A program made the position numbers and the translations under genes. Shown piece by piece: positions 1-12,409 of a stretch of DNA of 64,000 bases (position 1 is the stretch's first letter; every line of letters starts with the position of its first letter). Source of the DNA: Cylicocyclus nassatus (lineage: Eukaryota; Nematoda; Chromadorea; Rhabditida; Strongylidae); the NCBI GenBank assembly GCA_958299035.1, contig CATQJL010000112.1, positions 82,478,636-82,542,635 on the forward strand. The letters are read 5' to 3'. The notes below the pieces were generated by a model. It made no database searches. It was not told the origin of the DNA and saw only the letters and a program-made list of their open reading frames with translations.

Positions 1-1480
1 CCTTCGAAACCACACCTTCAGACTGTTGTCTTCGTTCTTTCCGTCTCAGAGCATTACGTGGGACGAATCGTCGGACAGCTGTCTTATCTGTGTTACAAAG
101 AGTGTTTTCAATGCTCAATACCAGACAATCCCGTTTCAGTAGCGCGTTTATACGGAGCAAAACTCTGCCGCCTCCTGCTCTAACAAAGAGGGCAATTCTG
201 TGCTTAGTGCCATTCTCCAGCTGCAAGGTAAGCCTGCCCGCTCCCTTAAATTTCATCCGCTTGTTCGAGGCATCATAAAGGGGCTAGGTCCGTTGTAATC
301 TCCTCTACAGTCTGCCCCAATCCTGACCAGGTCAAAAGGCATGGCGGGACTCCCCGCCGCGAGGGTTTCGCGCCACATCTGCGGCTAGCTAGTCTGCTCT
401 CTCCTCGATCTCTTCACACTCTGCGGCAGCGCGCGTATGCAGCGCAATCCCCTAACGCTGCGAGCGTGCAAATTCGGCCGACAATTCGGCCTGATCCCGA
501 TTGGGGCAGACTGTATATACATCTGCATCTAAATCGAATCCTTTATCTCTGCTCGCTACGAGCATCATCAGAGGAATGATACTGACTTGTGATCCCTGTC
601 CAGCACAGATTCTCGAGCTAGGCCCAGCAGACGCACTTTTGCAATTATCCGCTCACCAACTAGCTCTTTTTCCCCAGCCGATGAACTTACCGAATCACAT
701 TTCGATTTATTCAGATACAATGTAAAGTTCCTTGCAGATTCTTTGCGTATCCTCGCTGGTCTTGAGGCTATTGGGTTGCTACATTCACGGCTGTAATGTC
801 CCAATTCATTACAGTTGTAGCAGCGCATTCGCCTTTTCCAAGATGTTACAGAAGCATCTGAGGGACCAGCCGATTCCACACTTCCGCCTAACGATGGGTC
901 TTCACTGGTGGATGTCTCTGCGTCCGATTCTGGCGTAGTTGCTTCTGCTCATAGATCGACCATCATGGCCACCTCCTTACTGCGCTCACATTGCTGTGCC
1001 ATTACTTTCACAACTTCATAGGCCAGCTCCTTAGGTGCGCTTTCCAATGCTGAGAAAAACTGCAGGTACTCAGGTCATTCGGTTAGTCTAACTCTGCAGC
1101 TCTGGTCCTTGATAGCTCTTTTCTGATGCGTCAGAATAGGCTCTTTGCGATAGTTTTTCGAGCTCCACTAGGTACGAGGCTAAATCTCGCCCATCCTCAA
1201 GTGTGTGAGCTCCATATAGGCCTTCATCTGGTTTACGGAATCGTGCACTATGAACTGGCTCTGCATTGCCTCGATGATGCCCTCTAGTGTGCCTTCCCTG
1301 ATCCTCTTTGGTTGCGCTTCTGTCACCGTTCTTGGGTGTCCCCCCAGTTTCGACAGGAACAGGTGCACTAGCATATCATTCCCCCAAGTCGCTGTATTTG
1401 ATCTTGAACCTCATTACAAACTCCTCCTACCCTTTTCCGTAGGGATCTTGTGAAGGTTTCCACGTCTGGGAGGGTCATCG
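1..1480 (-). pseudogene. Decayed Gypsy-type retrotransposon gag-protease fragment
   Basis: Read on the minus strand in several frames, this is the gag-to-protease part of an LTR retrotransposon. In coding order: a gag core beginning LPDVETF near 1476, with an FKIKYSDLGGND stretch near 1390; a continuation with ASYLVELEKLSQRAYSD near 1120-1180; a CCHC zinc knuckle (CYNCNELGHYSREC) near 800-830; a protease start reading GQGSQVSIIP near 560-600, where active elements have DTGSQVSIIP; and a protease end, LYDASNKRMKFKGAGRLTL then ALFVRAGGG and INALLK, within 1-280. The catalytic Asp is lost, reading-frame changes and stops separate the pieces, and a MITE (308-513) splits the protease, so it is dead. 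Reverse transcriptase would lie beyond position 1. Family knowledge: nematode Cer/Gypsy elements have this gag-CCHC-protease order. Sequence from 1480 to about 2270 may be further gag or LTR, but I cannot show it. Confidence 0.75.
308..513. mobile_element. 206-bp TA-flanked MITE inside the retroelement protease
   Basis: Perfect 16-base terminal inverted repeats, CAGTCTGCCCCAATC plus one base of the flanking TA, begin at 308 and end at 513. TA dinucleotides flank both sides (306-307 and 514-515), the target-site signature of Tc1/mariner-type transposition. The interior is GC-rich with no coding capacity. Removing it rejoins the two halves of the protease homology, so it inserted after the retroelement. 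Confidence 0.75.
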
Positions 1481-2542
1481 CGACGAACATCCGCGCCATA
1501 GAATGAGTCACCGTTCTATGGCGCGTCTTCTGGGTCTCTAATCCTATGCTGCGACTGGCGGCTGCATGCTGAAGTGTTTGACACCGGCTTGTTCAGGGGT
1601 TGAGAATGTTTCGTCTGCGTCGATTTCATTACGAGGAATTTCTTGATATCCATCTCTAGGATATTTTCGGTCACAACGCTGTCTATAGTGAGGCTCCGTC
1701 ACTTCTCGCGTTTTCTTTTATTTTGTCGGTGCTCCACGCTAACACGATTTTTGCGTGTGAAACATGTAATACCAACGGTACACGCAAGTTTGCTCCGCTT
1801 CTATTCGATGTACGAGCCGCTGCGTGAGTGATAACTCGCGTCTCCGTATATCTCCCTGACAAAGAAGATGCGGTATTCGGTACATGCGCGTTCGCTCCTC
1901 CCCCTCGGATGGAAGCTGGCGTGTAAACTGCCACGCTTCTGCGGTTCCACAAACGAAAGAACTCGATGTGCTGAACACCAAGTCTTTCGCAAAGGAAATA
2001 TACTCGCCTTTAGGGCAGGTTACTCGCCTTAACCGTTTTACTGGTTGTTTAGGATTCCTTCGTTTGGTCGGCCCCTATGTCACGCAAAAGAGTCTTGGTC
2101 TCTTCTCCTCAGGGTAGACGTATTGCGGAGGTTCGGTGTGGTGTCCAGGGATATGATGCAATCTTATTGAAGAACGATCCTCCAGGCGATCAGCGTGTCC
2201 ACGTCTCCTTGGCTTGCCTCCTTGATTGAGATCCGACCGCACTCCTCGTAACACCGACATTAGGACTGATTTGAGGCAGCCGCCTTATATAGCAGCCCGA
2301 GAAGAAGTGCACGCCCCCGATCGCGAGGTCCCGACACGAAGCAACCAAGACATAGCAAATCATCAAAGCACCATATAGACAGCTACCATTCGACTAAAAA
2401 GGACTAGATAAACACAATAGAGAACTACAGAAGAATAAAAGGAGCACGGCGACTTTACAAAAGCGCACATTTGGCAGTACAGAGCCATGTTCGGCTTAAT
2501 GTCGGGCCTAAGCATGTTGGGATACTTTATATTCTTGAACCC
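1481..2542. other. Sequence flanking the retroelement, no clear gene
   Basis: Several short overlapping ORFs occur on both strands, but none has recognisable domains. The minus-strand ORF at 2075-2260 is proline/arginine-rich and could be the start of the gag of the neighbouring remnant; this is a guess from position only. Confidence 0.3.
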
Positions 2543-2544
2543 TA

Positions 2545-5097
2545 CAGTGCTGAACATAATTATAGGGACACTCTAGAAATCGTCGTAATTTTCGTTCTTG
2601 TCAGTGAATCTGTCGGGAACTTTGCTGTATGGTGCGCATGTAAGCCTATCATAAATCCTCAGAACGGCTTTCAATCCCGTTGATTTCGAACGGGGAAAAA
2701 TGGAAAAAATCGAAAAAGCCTGTTTTGCAAGCTGGACATAATTATAAGGACACTTGGCCTTTACAAACATTATGGCATTCCTTGACTCCCAAATTTTTTT
2801 GTAGAGTTACATCCCAGAGTATGAAACTTTTGCAGCACCTAGGACCTGTCATGCTACTCAAGGAAACATGATCCTTGCATTTTTCGTTTCCAAAGGCATC
2901 AGAAGTCAAACTGCGTCAACAAACAGCTGGTTTGAGGAGTTTTTAAGCCCGCGTTCGTTTTAAATGACAGTCCTGGAATACACTTAGCCTTTTTGATAGA
3001 TAAGGTGAAGAGCGCTTTCGTAAACTCCGCGTAATCGCTGATATTGACAATCAGACTCCAACCTCACAATAGGGTTGTCGCGCTTTTGCACCACAAAACT
3101 CACTTTCCAATGTTCGTGAAGTGATGGACTCGATTTATTACATTGTCTACATGGAGATGCATCTTTTGCAGCAACTTTTAGATTTTTTCTAGTGCTGCAG
3201 TTGCCGTTTAGATCTGATATACTTTCAACAAAATTCTATGCGAGCAGTAGATTCAACATAATCACAAATCTCACTACTTTATTCTCTGTTTCATGTCGCA
3301 TTCTGCGCGGTAGCTGAGATTAGCAAGATTTTGAAGATACAAGCGGTCTCCTGTTCGATTTCTTGATTTGAGTTGGATATGATTGTGCAGGGTGCTCGAC
3401 TCAACTCTCAACGGATGACAACTGCGGCTGAACCAAAATGTGCAACCCCGAATTTTTTTCCTGACTAGGCACACAAGTTTATTGTTGTACGTGTATTGTT
3501 GCGGCGACATTGCAGCGTTTTCTGTAACTTGGAAATCGAGTTTTGTGGTGCAAAAGCGCGACAACCCTATTGTGAGGTTGAAGTCTGATTGTCAATATCA
3601 GCGATTACGCGGAGTTTACGAAAGCGCTCTTCACATTATCTATCAAAAAGGCTAAGTGTATTCCAGGACTGTGATTTAAAATGAAAGCGGGCTTAAAAAC
3701 TCCTCAAACCAGCTGTTTGTTGACGCAGTTTGACTTCTGATGCCTTTGGAAACGAAAAATGCAAGGATCATGTTTCCTTGAGTAGCATGACAGGTCCTAG
3801 GTGCTGCAAAAGTTTCACACTCTGGGATGTAACTCTACAAAAAAATTTGAGAGTCAAGGAATGCCATAATGTTTGCAAAGGCCAGGGTCGGTAGTAATCT
3901 ACCCTACCTGGTGGCATCAAAGATGTCGGCAAGTTGGCACATATCGCGGAAAGATGCCAACTCCGCCGGCAGCTCGCGGAGTGATTGTAGGTTCTAATAA
4001 TCTTATGTAAGCTTAGCATTCAATCATTTTGCACATTAAATTTTGATGGCGCAGACAGCCGCAAAACTGCTACCTCGCGCGCGATCGAACCTATGTGCGT
4101 TAACTTCAAGTGCCACCACGTTAACCATTTGACCTTTCGGTCAACCATGCACCAACAAAAGGAGGAACGCTCTGATAAATGGCTAAGAGGGATCGATACA
4201 TTGCGTGAGAGACTTTGATCTGAAAGAACAGCTGATTGATATGACCGAGAGAGGGGCGAAATCAGTGCAAACGAGATTTATAAGGGATTGCAAAAAAAGA
4301 TGATGTTCTTTATGATTTTGAGGCATTACTGGATTTTTTTCTCTGTAAGAAAATCGTCGTTTTGAAAAAGAAAAGCTCACATAATGAGAAAAATGATAGT
4401 TTTTTGATGAAAAGTAGAATTTTTGACTTTTTCGCCTGACGTAAATTGTGTGATATCGCCGCAATTCGCAAACTCGCAGACGCCGTCGGCAAAGGTGCCA
4501 CCACCTCGACGTGGTAGGGGCACGTGGAGATGCCGGCAGCTCCCTCTCTCAAAAGAGCACGCTATTTCCCGTGCTCTCTGACCTGCCGGCAGCTGTCATC
4601 TCGCGGATTTCGACGAGCTGCCGGCAGATTGCCGGCAACTTACATCGCGAAGTTGCCGGCAGCTCCTTCTGCGCTTCCAGATATTTTCCCACAGGAGGAT
4701 TTCTAGAACCGCAGATTTTTATGGAGTTTTCTACAAAGTCTGGGCGGCATCTTTATCGAAAAAATTTTTGGAAATAGGCCTGGAACCGCCTAAATTTGGG
4801 GTTTCACTTTCTGGCCACCTCACGGAAAAGGTGCCAGCGACCTGCCGACGAGACCTGCCGCCAGGTCGGGGGGACTACTACCGGCCCAGGTGTCCTTATA
4901 ATTATGTCCAGCTTGCAAAACAGGCTTTTTCGATTTTTTCCATTTTTCTCCGTTCGAAATCAACGGGATTGAAAGCCGTTCTGAGGATTTATGGTAGGCT
5001 TACATGCGCACCATACAGCAAGTTTCCGACAGATTCACTGACAAGAACGAAAATTACGACGACTTCTAGAGTGTCCCTATAATTATGTCCAGCACTG
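2545..5097. mobile_element. Foldback Tc1-type element with a nested insertion
   Basis: The ends are inverted copies starting CAGTGCTG and ending CAGCACTG, flanked by TA (2543-2544 and 5098-5099). About 213 bp at the left (2545-2757) is the inverse of about 209 bp at the right (4889-5097). Inverted homology then continues inward: 2758-3104 matches 3540-3884 in reverse. If the nested insert 3885-4886 is removed, the whole element is one palindrome with arms of about 560 bp around a loop of about 435 bp. No transposase ORF is visible, so it is non-autonomous. The same terminal motif occurs at 8741-8748. Confidence 0.8.
3885..4886. mobile_element. Nested TIR element inside the right arm of the foldback element
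   Basis: This block interrupts the right arm of the palindrome at a point where the left arm is continuous. Its ends are imperfect inverted repeats: GGGTCGGTAGTAATC at the left, and at the right a sequence whose reverse complement is GGGCCGGTAGTAGTC. A CCA triplet is present on both sides and may be a 3-bp target duplication. The interior has repeated GCCGGCAG-type palindromes (near 3962, 4533, 4583, 4619, 4631 and 4661). On the minus strand around 4080-4160 there is a tRNA-like patch with a B-box-like GGTTCGATCGC. No coding sequence was recognised. Confidence 0.6.
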
Positions 5098-5099
5098 TA

Positions 5100-6499
5100 T
5101 AAGTGAGCTGAAAATAAACAGTTACTCAATTTCGCACTTTTCATGTATAATTTTTTTCGCAGTAAGACTGCTCATAACTTCGTCCACGAAGATGCTAAGC
5201 AGATGCGAAATACAGATTCGTAATCAGCGTTAAATTCTCCATCGAATAGTAGGCAGCTCGCTTTGACTGACCACTTCGACTTCTGACCACTCCCTTGTTA
5301 GTGCTACGAAGAATCTGAGAGGGTACATGCGCGTTTAGAGGGGTTAAAAAAGGGACTCGTTTGCCCAAATTAGTGTGCAGTAACGATTGAATGAGCTTGT
5401 CTGGTCATACTATGATATTCTGACAATCATCTGTTGATTGGCAGTATACCTGTGAACTCCTACAAGTGACCACTATGTAATAAAAACTCCAAGATCTTGC
5501 TGCTTTTTTGTTTGCCTCATTTGTACACGTTATCGGGTTGTGATGTGAAGTTTCGTTTATCACCATTTATAAGAAAGGTTTCCGCCTGCAACGTCGTAAG
5601 CACCTGATACCGCCTTTATTTTACATTCCTTCAAATTCCGCTGCATAGATTTATAATTACTAGAAACTCCACTTTGCAGCTTACAGAACGACGAACTTTT
5701 TTCGCTAAAAGTGTTGTGTTCGAAGATCTGAATAACGTAAGCAATAGCAGCATTTCTTTCATGCCAAAACAATTCAAACGTTATTCAAACGGTTTAGCCT
5801 TCTGAATTGTCGCACGCAAAATGGTGAGTGCGAAATTATTTCCCTGAGTTAGCTAAAAATCTGAATCTTTAATATTTTTTCCTTTGACCGTCAGCTTGGC
5901 TGCAGTGTTCTATCTACCAGAGCGTACCTTTGTGCTTGGAGACTTGGATCCACGATACTATCTCGAATCTCAACTCCAGTAAGAAGGAGACCTGAGGCGG
6001 TATGCATCAATCTCCCGTTCTGAATGCGGGCGATCATTATTAATAGTTCATACATCACGGGTCGGGCGGTCAACCTGACCGAGCGATCATTTTCTATTGA
6101 AAATGATAGCCCATTTTCAAAACGGGGGATTGATGATACCCCTGGTAAACAGTAGCTGAAGATCAGATTTATGTGCAATTGAAAAAGGTGTCCACCATTC
6201 CAAGTATGCCACCTTTAGGCGAAGAAGAAGTTTGCCACGGTTTCCTTCCTTAGTTTTCTTCCATCATCCTTTTGCGCACGTACCGATTTTGGTGTCATAG
6301 TTGCCTGCGGTGTAAGCGAGACAATAGTCACTTAGCACCAAAAGAAACTTCGCGCGCGCCGTCAGTGATGTATACCGCATCGCAACTTGGTATCTTCAAA
6401 TGGCTTTTCTAAGTGTTTTATTTCTGACTAGCTGAGCGCGGCTTCCCTCAGTCCCCGTCAGCAAGTTATGAAACACTATTCCGTCCTCTTCTACGCAGC
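5100..6499. other. Non-coding intergenic sequence
   Basis: Only short unsupported ORFs are present. The longest (minus, 5891-6178) has no recognisable domain and no splice context that would support an exon. Confidence 0.4.
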
Positions 6500-6500
6500 A

Positions 6501-8748
6501 TTTTCAACGAATTTTTAATTTGTTACAGTCGTGTGTCTAACAGACTACCATCAGTAACTAGAAAGGATCCCTTTTTTGTTTGATTACTAAGGAAAAAATC
6601 AACTTGCAGGTTATCCAAAACTATAATTCCACCTAAGGTTTCTATCCACTAAGTAACTCTCGGCTTTCAAAGTCTTTTGTGCATATACATAATTAAAAAT
6701 CAGAACAATCGTTTTAGTCCAGCTGTGTCATACCTTTGAAAAAAAGGTTTATCTGCTTTTTTCCGCTCAAAAATACTTTCATGCGTATTTTGTTCCCGAA
6801 ATATGTTTTTATGGGTGATTCGCAGTTTCTTGACTGGTTTGGAAGTGATAGAGCTCCACCTATCTTATAGATGCTTAGCGAAGTTAGAACTAGAATAAAA
6901 TTTGAGTTTTCGTATTTGAAGCGATCCCGACATAGACCTGACCGCAGGCCTGCGTTCAAATTTTTGCCTTCAAAATTGGTTTATGTTATTTTTGTAAGCT
7001 CAAAATGATTTAAAGCATTTTCTACATAAAAAGAAGTTTGTACAGTGGATTACGATTGTTCGCCAAGTCACATTTTGCTTCGTTCTCAGAGCACATGTTC
7101 GCGGTTCAATGATAATATTTAGGCAATCCTAAAATACCACGTGGTACCTTTCCTTTTTTGCTGTTATTTATTGCTATTTAGCTGCTAAATAGTGAAAATA
7201 CCCTGTATTGTATGTTACCTTGTGACTCATGTGAGCATTGCGCTCAGAACCAAAAATAAGTTAAAGACTTTTTGCATTGTAAGTAAGTTTTTTGCAGGAT
7301 GATCCTGAATTAGCCTGCATGCTAGGACCTGCGGAATTCTGTAACCACTGCATCCGGACTCTCATACGTACAACAATGTTAGTACTGTACGTCACGCTCA
7401 TGAAAACATGCAGAAAGAGTCTGAAGGCATAATTTGAGCGAAAGCCTGCGGTTAGGTCTATGTCGGGTGCGCTTTAAATATGAAAACTCATGTTTTCCTA
7501 GGTTCTCACTTCGTTAAACATCTATAAAATAGATGGAGCCCTATCGCTTCCAAATCAGTCAAAAAACTGCTGAATCGCCCATAAAAACACATTTTCGGGA
7601 ACAAAATATGCATGAAAAACAAAAGTTTGTTTTTGTGACTGAATTGGAAGCGATAGGGCTCCATCTATTTTATAGATGTTTAACGAAGTGAGAACCTAGG
7701 AAAACATGAGTTTTCATTTTAAAGCGCACCCGACATAGACCTAACCGCAGGCTTTCGCTCAAATTATGCCTTCAGACTCTTTCTGCAATGTTTTCATGAG
7801 CGTGACGTACAGTACTAACATTGTTGTACGTATGAGAGTCCGGATGCAGTGGTTACAGAATTCCGCAGGTCCTAGCATGCAGGCTAATTGAGGATCATCC
7901 TACAAAAACTTACTTACAATGCAAAAAGCCTTGAACTTATTTTTGGTTCTGAGCGCAATGCTCACGTGAGTCACAAGGTAACATACAATACAGGGTATTT
8001 TCACTATTTAACAGCTAAATAGCCAATGGCCAAAAAAGGAAAGGTACTACGTGGTATTTTAGGCGATGATTGATTTTTTGATTGCCTAAATATTATCATT
8101 GAACCGCGAAGATTTATGCTTTGAGAACGAAGCAAAATTTGACTTGGCGAACAGTCGTAATCCACTGTACAAACTTCTTTTTATGTAGAAAATGCTTTAA
8201 ATTATTTTGAGCTTACAATAATAACATAAAAATAATATGAATGAATAAAATATGAAAATATGAATAAATATCTTCAAATATGAAAACTCAAATTTTATTC
8301 TAGTTCTCACTTCGCTAAGCATCTATAAGATAGGTGGAGCTCTATCACTTCCAAACCAGTCAAGAAACTGCGGAATTACGCATAAAAATACATTCTCGGG
8401 AAAAAAATACGCATGAAAGTACTTTTGAGCGGAAAAAAGCAGATAAACCTTTCTTTTAAAGGTATGACACAGCTGGACTAAAGCGACTGTTTTGACTTTT
8501 GATTATGTTTATGCACAAAAGACTTTGAAAGGATAGAAACCTTAGGTGGAATTAAAGCTTTGGCCAACATTCAAGCCTGCTTTTTTCAAAACTTTTGATT
8601 TTTTCCTGAATAATCAAACAAAAACGGGATTCTTTCTATTTAGTGATGGTAGTCTGTTAGACACACAACTGTAAAACAGATCAATTCGTTGAAAGGCAGA
8701 TAAGCCACGGCAGTTTTCAGAATGGACTTATAATTTTGGCCAGCACTG
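6501..8748. mobile_element. Nested palindromic element, Tc1-type right end only
   Basis: Nearly the whole block is an inverted repeat centred near 7598: 6501-7568 matches 7630-8700 in reverse. The outer right end carries a Tc1-type terminus (TATAATTTTGGCCAGCACTG, then TA at 8749-8750). The matching left terminus is missing: homology stops abruptly at 6501 and unrelated sequence follows. A module of about 150-170 bp (ATCTATAAAATAGATGGAG and flanks) appears four times, at about 6771-6935 (inverted), 7470-7615, 7640-7745 (inverted, partial) and 8278-8425. No transposase ORF was found. Confidence 0.75.
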
Positions 8749-8750
8749 TA

Positions 8751-11700
8751 TAAGGCGACTCCGCTCGGCTCAAATGAGTCTTGTCGTCGGTGCTCAATGC
8801 GGTCGAATCTCAGTCAGGGTCCAGTACAGATGGTTTGGGGTCAAACTAGACTTCGTTTTTGAAGTTAGAGGCAATGGGGATATCGTTTTTCAGGTCTTAG
8901 GCAGAGCGCTGAGAAAATAAACGACAACATGTCACGTTTTACGAGTTGAAAGTGTTCTTTCGCAAGCGCGTGAATCTCAAAAGCAAAACTCAGACTAACA
9001 AATGGCTTGTATAGCGCACAAACAATCGCATGATACTGAATATGGGCTATGTGTATATAATATTACTCCAAACTATATTATGTAAAAAGCTTCGAAAACT
9101 TATGTCTCCTAATATCTGTTCGCGAATTTGTTGGTTTCCAGATCAACACCATTCCAACTGGGTTGGTTCGGAATACATATCGGAGAGTTCACATAAGTTT
9201 TGGACCTTTCTGATTTGGATGGTTAGAACGCTCAAGAATCTATTATATAGCGAAGGGAGCGAATCAAACCATTGCCTCTCGTCTTTTTTGAGCCAAAAAT
9301 AATGTAAATCTACGCACTGATAATTATCGCGCTCCAATCACACGCGGTGTCCCTTAAACCATGCGGGAAAAAAGCATTGTCATATCGTTGAGGCCACAGA
9401 TTTCGTTGATCTAAGAGGTTCTTAACATTCTGAATACCAAAATGGTACCATTCTCAAGACGGAGCACTCAGAATGTTTTCTTCTGCTTTTGTTATATTTG
9501 ATACCTCAATATGCGCTTTATTCGCTTTATATTGTTATGCTGATTGAATAGGGATTTCCCTGCTGACTTTTACATCAAAGGAACTTCGTGAATTTTTGCG
9601 AAGTCATGGGGGACTTCGTTTACAAAATTGCTTCAAACCAACGCGTGCCAGGCCCTGATCTCAGCTGAAGAGCCAAGCCGAGGAGGACACAGCGCCGATA
9701 GCTTGGAGGACGACACTTCAATAAAGGATATCAACATACCAGAGGCCTACTGAAGGGAGGGGTAGGGCGGGGGGGGGAGAGGCGCCCCCTCTCCCCGAGA
9801 ATGGGTTGCGAAATTTTTGAAAGTTACTCAGATGTGTTATAAAGATGTGCAGAGGACTTGTTTCTACTTGTAAAGAATTAAAATAATTTTTAAAAAAATT
9901 TAAAAATTTAAACTAACCTTGTAAAGCGTGGCTGACGCCACGCACCTTCATCCGGAAAAAAATTTTGCCCCCCCCCCCCCACCCCAACGGACATCCTGGG
10001 TACACCACTGCAGCATACCCCTGACACCACGTCGGGCCCCGCGATAGCGCCTAATCCAGGTCAACTATTGCCGCCACACTATAACGATTTTCGTTTTGGC
10101 TGAACCTCTTGAAACTCACTCAACTGAAGCTCTTTAAACTCATATAACATCACCCAATCTACATATTTAGAACAGCGAGTGGACATATACAAGCATGTTC
10201 ACAAATGTCTCTAACAAGAGTCTCACTGCCGGAGGTTAAAGCCAAATAGCGACGGAAATCAGTATGTTTCAGCACCTTGAAATGTTTATCACACAATTAG
10301 AAATCAATTTATAAATTTGTTTGTTATAAATAAAGGTTTCACATTAATTTGCATGCAGATTGTTTAGCGTCGATTGGTCAACATACTTCTTTTCTTGTTG
10401 GCTGGAAATACTAAATAATGTTTGCAATTAATTGAAGCAAATTCGAAGAATGACATAGAATATATCAGAAGACCCTCTAACTTGCCATACTTAAGCAGTG
10501 TTGCAACAGCAATATCGAAAGGGACCGTAGTCGGGGTTGCACACAAATTATTTCAATATCCTCTTTTGAGGCCTCTCTCGGCTATCAAAACATGTGGATC
10601 TCGCGCAAAAGCTGCTGAAGAGCCTTCATTGAAGCTTACCCAAGCAACGTGATTGATTGAGATTGATCCTCACCGCCGAAAATCCGCTTCTAAATCCGCG
10701 CATTCAGAATCTAGAACTTATCTAGCAAACGACATGTGTTGAGTTCCGCGCGGAAACAATAGAAAACAGGCAAATGGCGAGATTCGGTCTGGAAGTTAGA
10801 TGGAGAGCTTCGAAGATACTTTTCTCTGCTGTGCATGTCGCGTTTGCACTGTCGCTAAAGCCGTGCCTCAGTTGAGTTCTTTAATAGGTCTCTTAGACCC
10901 TTTTAAAGGCAGCGTTCGAGCAAACTTGGCATTTCTTAGCTATCACATTAAGCACTAGGACAGCAATCTAGAACTACTTCGCAAGCCGTGTCTCTTCACA
11001 TTGCTTTTAAAAAAGAAAATAGAATGACGCTCTTTTGTCCGCTGGTCTCCCTGCACATTAGCCCTTCACGCATTTACATGTGGCAAGCACAGTAAAACAC
11101 ATACTATTTAAGGTGCTCATGCTTCTTTCCGACAAGACTGTTCCGCGGTCGTTCACCGCTTTCAAATAAACAACAAGTGAATAGGAGGCTTTTATAGATT
11201 CACGTTAATCAAATTCGATATTTGAAAGCTGTGCGCGCATCTCTTCTCCCCGCTCAATCAGGTTGCCTTCGTCCGTAGGCTTTATACACAAGCAAATATG
11301 CTACCACTGCTTTATGCGAATTATATCCTGTGTGTAATATTCGTGCTTAGCCCCGGCTATGGCTGTTCAAACCTCTGATTTGGAAACGGCCAAGTAACTT
11401 ACAAACTTGTGCTTTAGTTTTTTTCATTTTCGGCCTTTTCTTGGAGTTTCACTTGGCTGCGACGTAATCTCGGTTTCAACTGCTCCCTCCCTGCCGCCGA
11501 TCTATAGATGAAGTATGAATTGTAGTAATGACTCGTGGTGTAACGATATTCAACACTTTTATATTAGAAAATCTGTGTTGAGAGCAAGTGGATTATGTAC
11601 GACATAAAGATTAGTACGATATAAAGAAGGTGTTCCAAAAAATGTACCGCTTGATCTTGATAGCCTTTGCGCTGTATTTTTCTGCCAATCCTATGGGAAT

Positions 11701-12409
11701 TCCATGTTCGATCTCGATGAATCTTGGCATATCGTTGTAAATGTTTTGTTACTGTAGCCGGCACCAAGATTGTTAAACCGTTTATTCGGCTAACGTTTCG
11801 GCATAGTCGCCTTCGTTAGAGCCTATAAAGCATAGAACATTTGGATTTATCCCATCACCTAGGCCGAATCGTTAAAAAACTGTTTTCTTGTTGCCGGTTA
11901 CAGCAACAAAGCATTTACAAACTATGAAAAATATTTTATACTTTGCTTCAAACTGATTTGCAGGAGCAAAGTACCGTTTGCACTTCGCTATTCTAAGATT
12001 AAAGTAGGAGTTTCTAGCATCATGGCGTTGCGCAGACCAGCTGCAATCATAATATTTCCAAAACGCCTGAGACTTTTTTCTGATGCTCTTTTTAGAGTCC
12101 ATGATTCCAGCAAACAACCGTTATGCAGGTTTGTGAAGCAGTTGAGATGCGGTGATCAGTTACAAAAAAATTCGCAAAGATTGTTTTAATGTGTTCTTGA
12201 TACAACTTTCGAAGAAATTCCCGAAGTGATGTGCAATGTTCAATCTCAAATTCACCAACTTCAATTTGCTCTGTGAAATGCTTCTCTTCTTTTGAAATTT
12301 CAAGGCAAAATCTGGTTTTTAATCGTGCAATACTTACTCAGAAGTTTCTACCGTGGTTGTAAAAACGAAAAGAGATTTTTACACTTTTTCTATTTGCAGA
12401 AAAGCTTAC
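8751..12409. other. Repeat-rich intergenic sequence
   Basis: No convincing gene. A region at 9740-10015 has long G and C homopolymer runs near 9769-9778 and 9968-9982, with an AT-rich core between, and resembles a decayed repeat. The piece at 11776-11826 is annotated separately. The remaining short ORFs lack domains or splice context. Confidence 0.4.
11776..11826 (-). repeat. Possible non-LTR retrotransposon tail fragment
   Basis: On the minus strand this reads GAAGGCGACTATGCCGAAAC, then GTTAGCCGAATAAAC. Phrases of this kind recur at the 3' ends of non-LTR retroelements in metazoan genomes. Only this short piece is recognisable, so the family assignment is from memory and weak. Confidence 0.35.

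Noticed and set aside
4040..4165. tRNA gene on the minus strand with GGTTCGATCGC
   Set aside because: A B-box-like motif and a small stem are present, but the T-arm and acceptor stem do not pair; at most a decayed tRNA-derived piece.
5891..6178. 95-codon minus ORF
   Set aside because: No domain, composition bias or plausible splice border.
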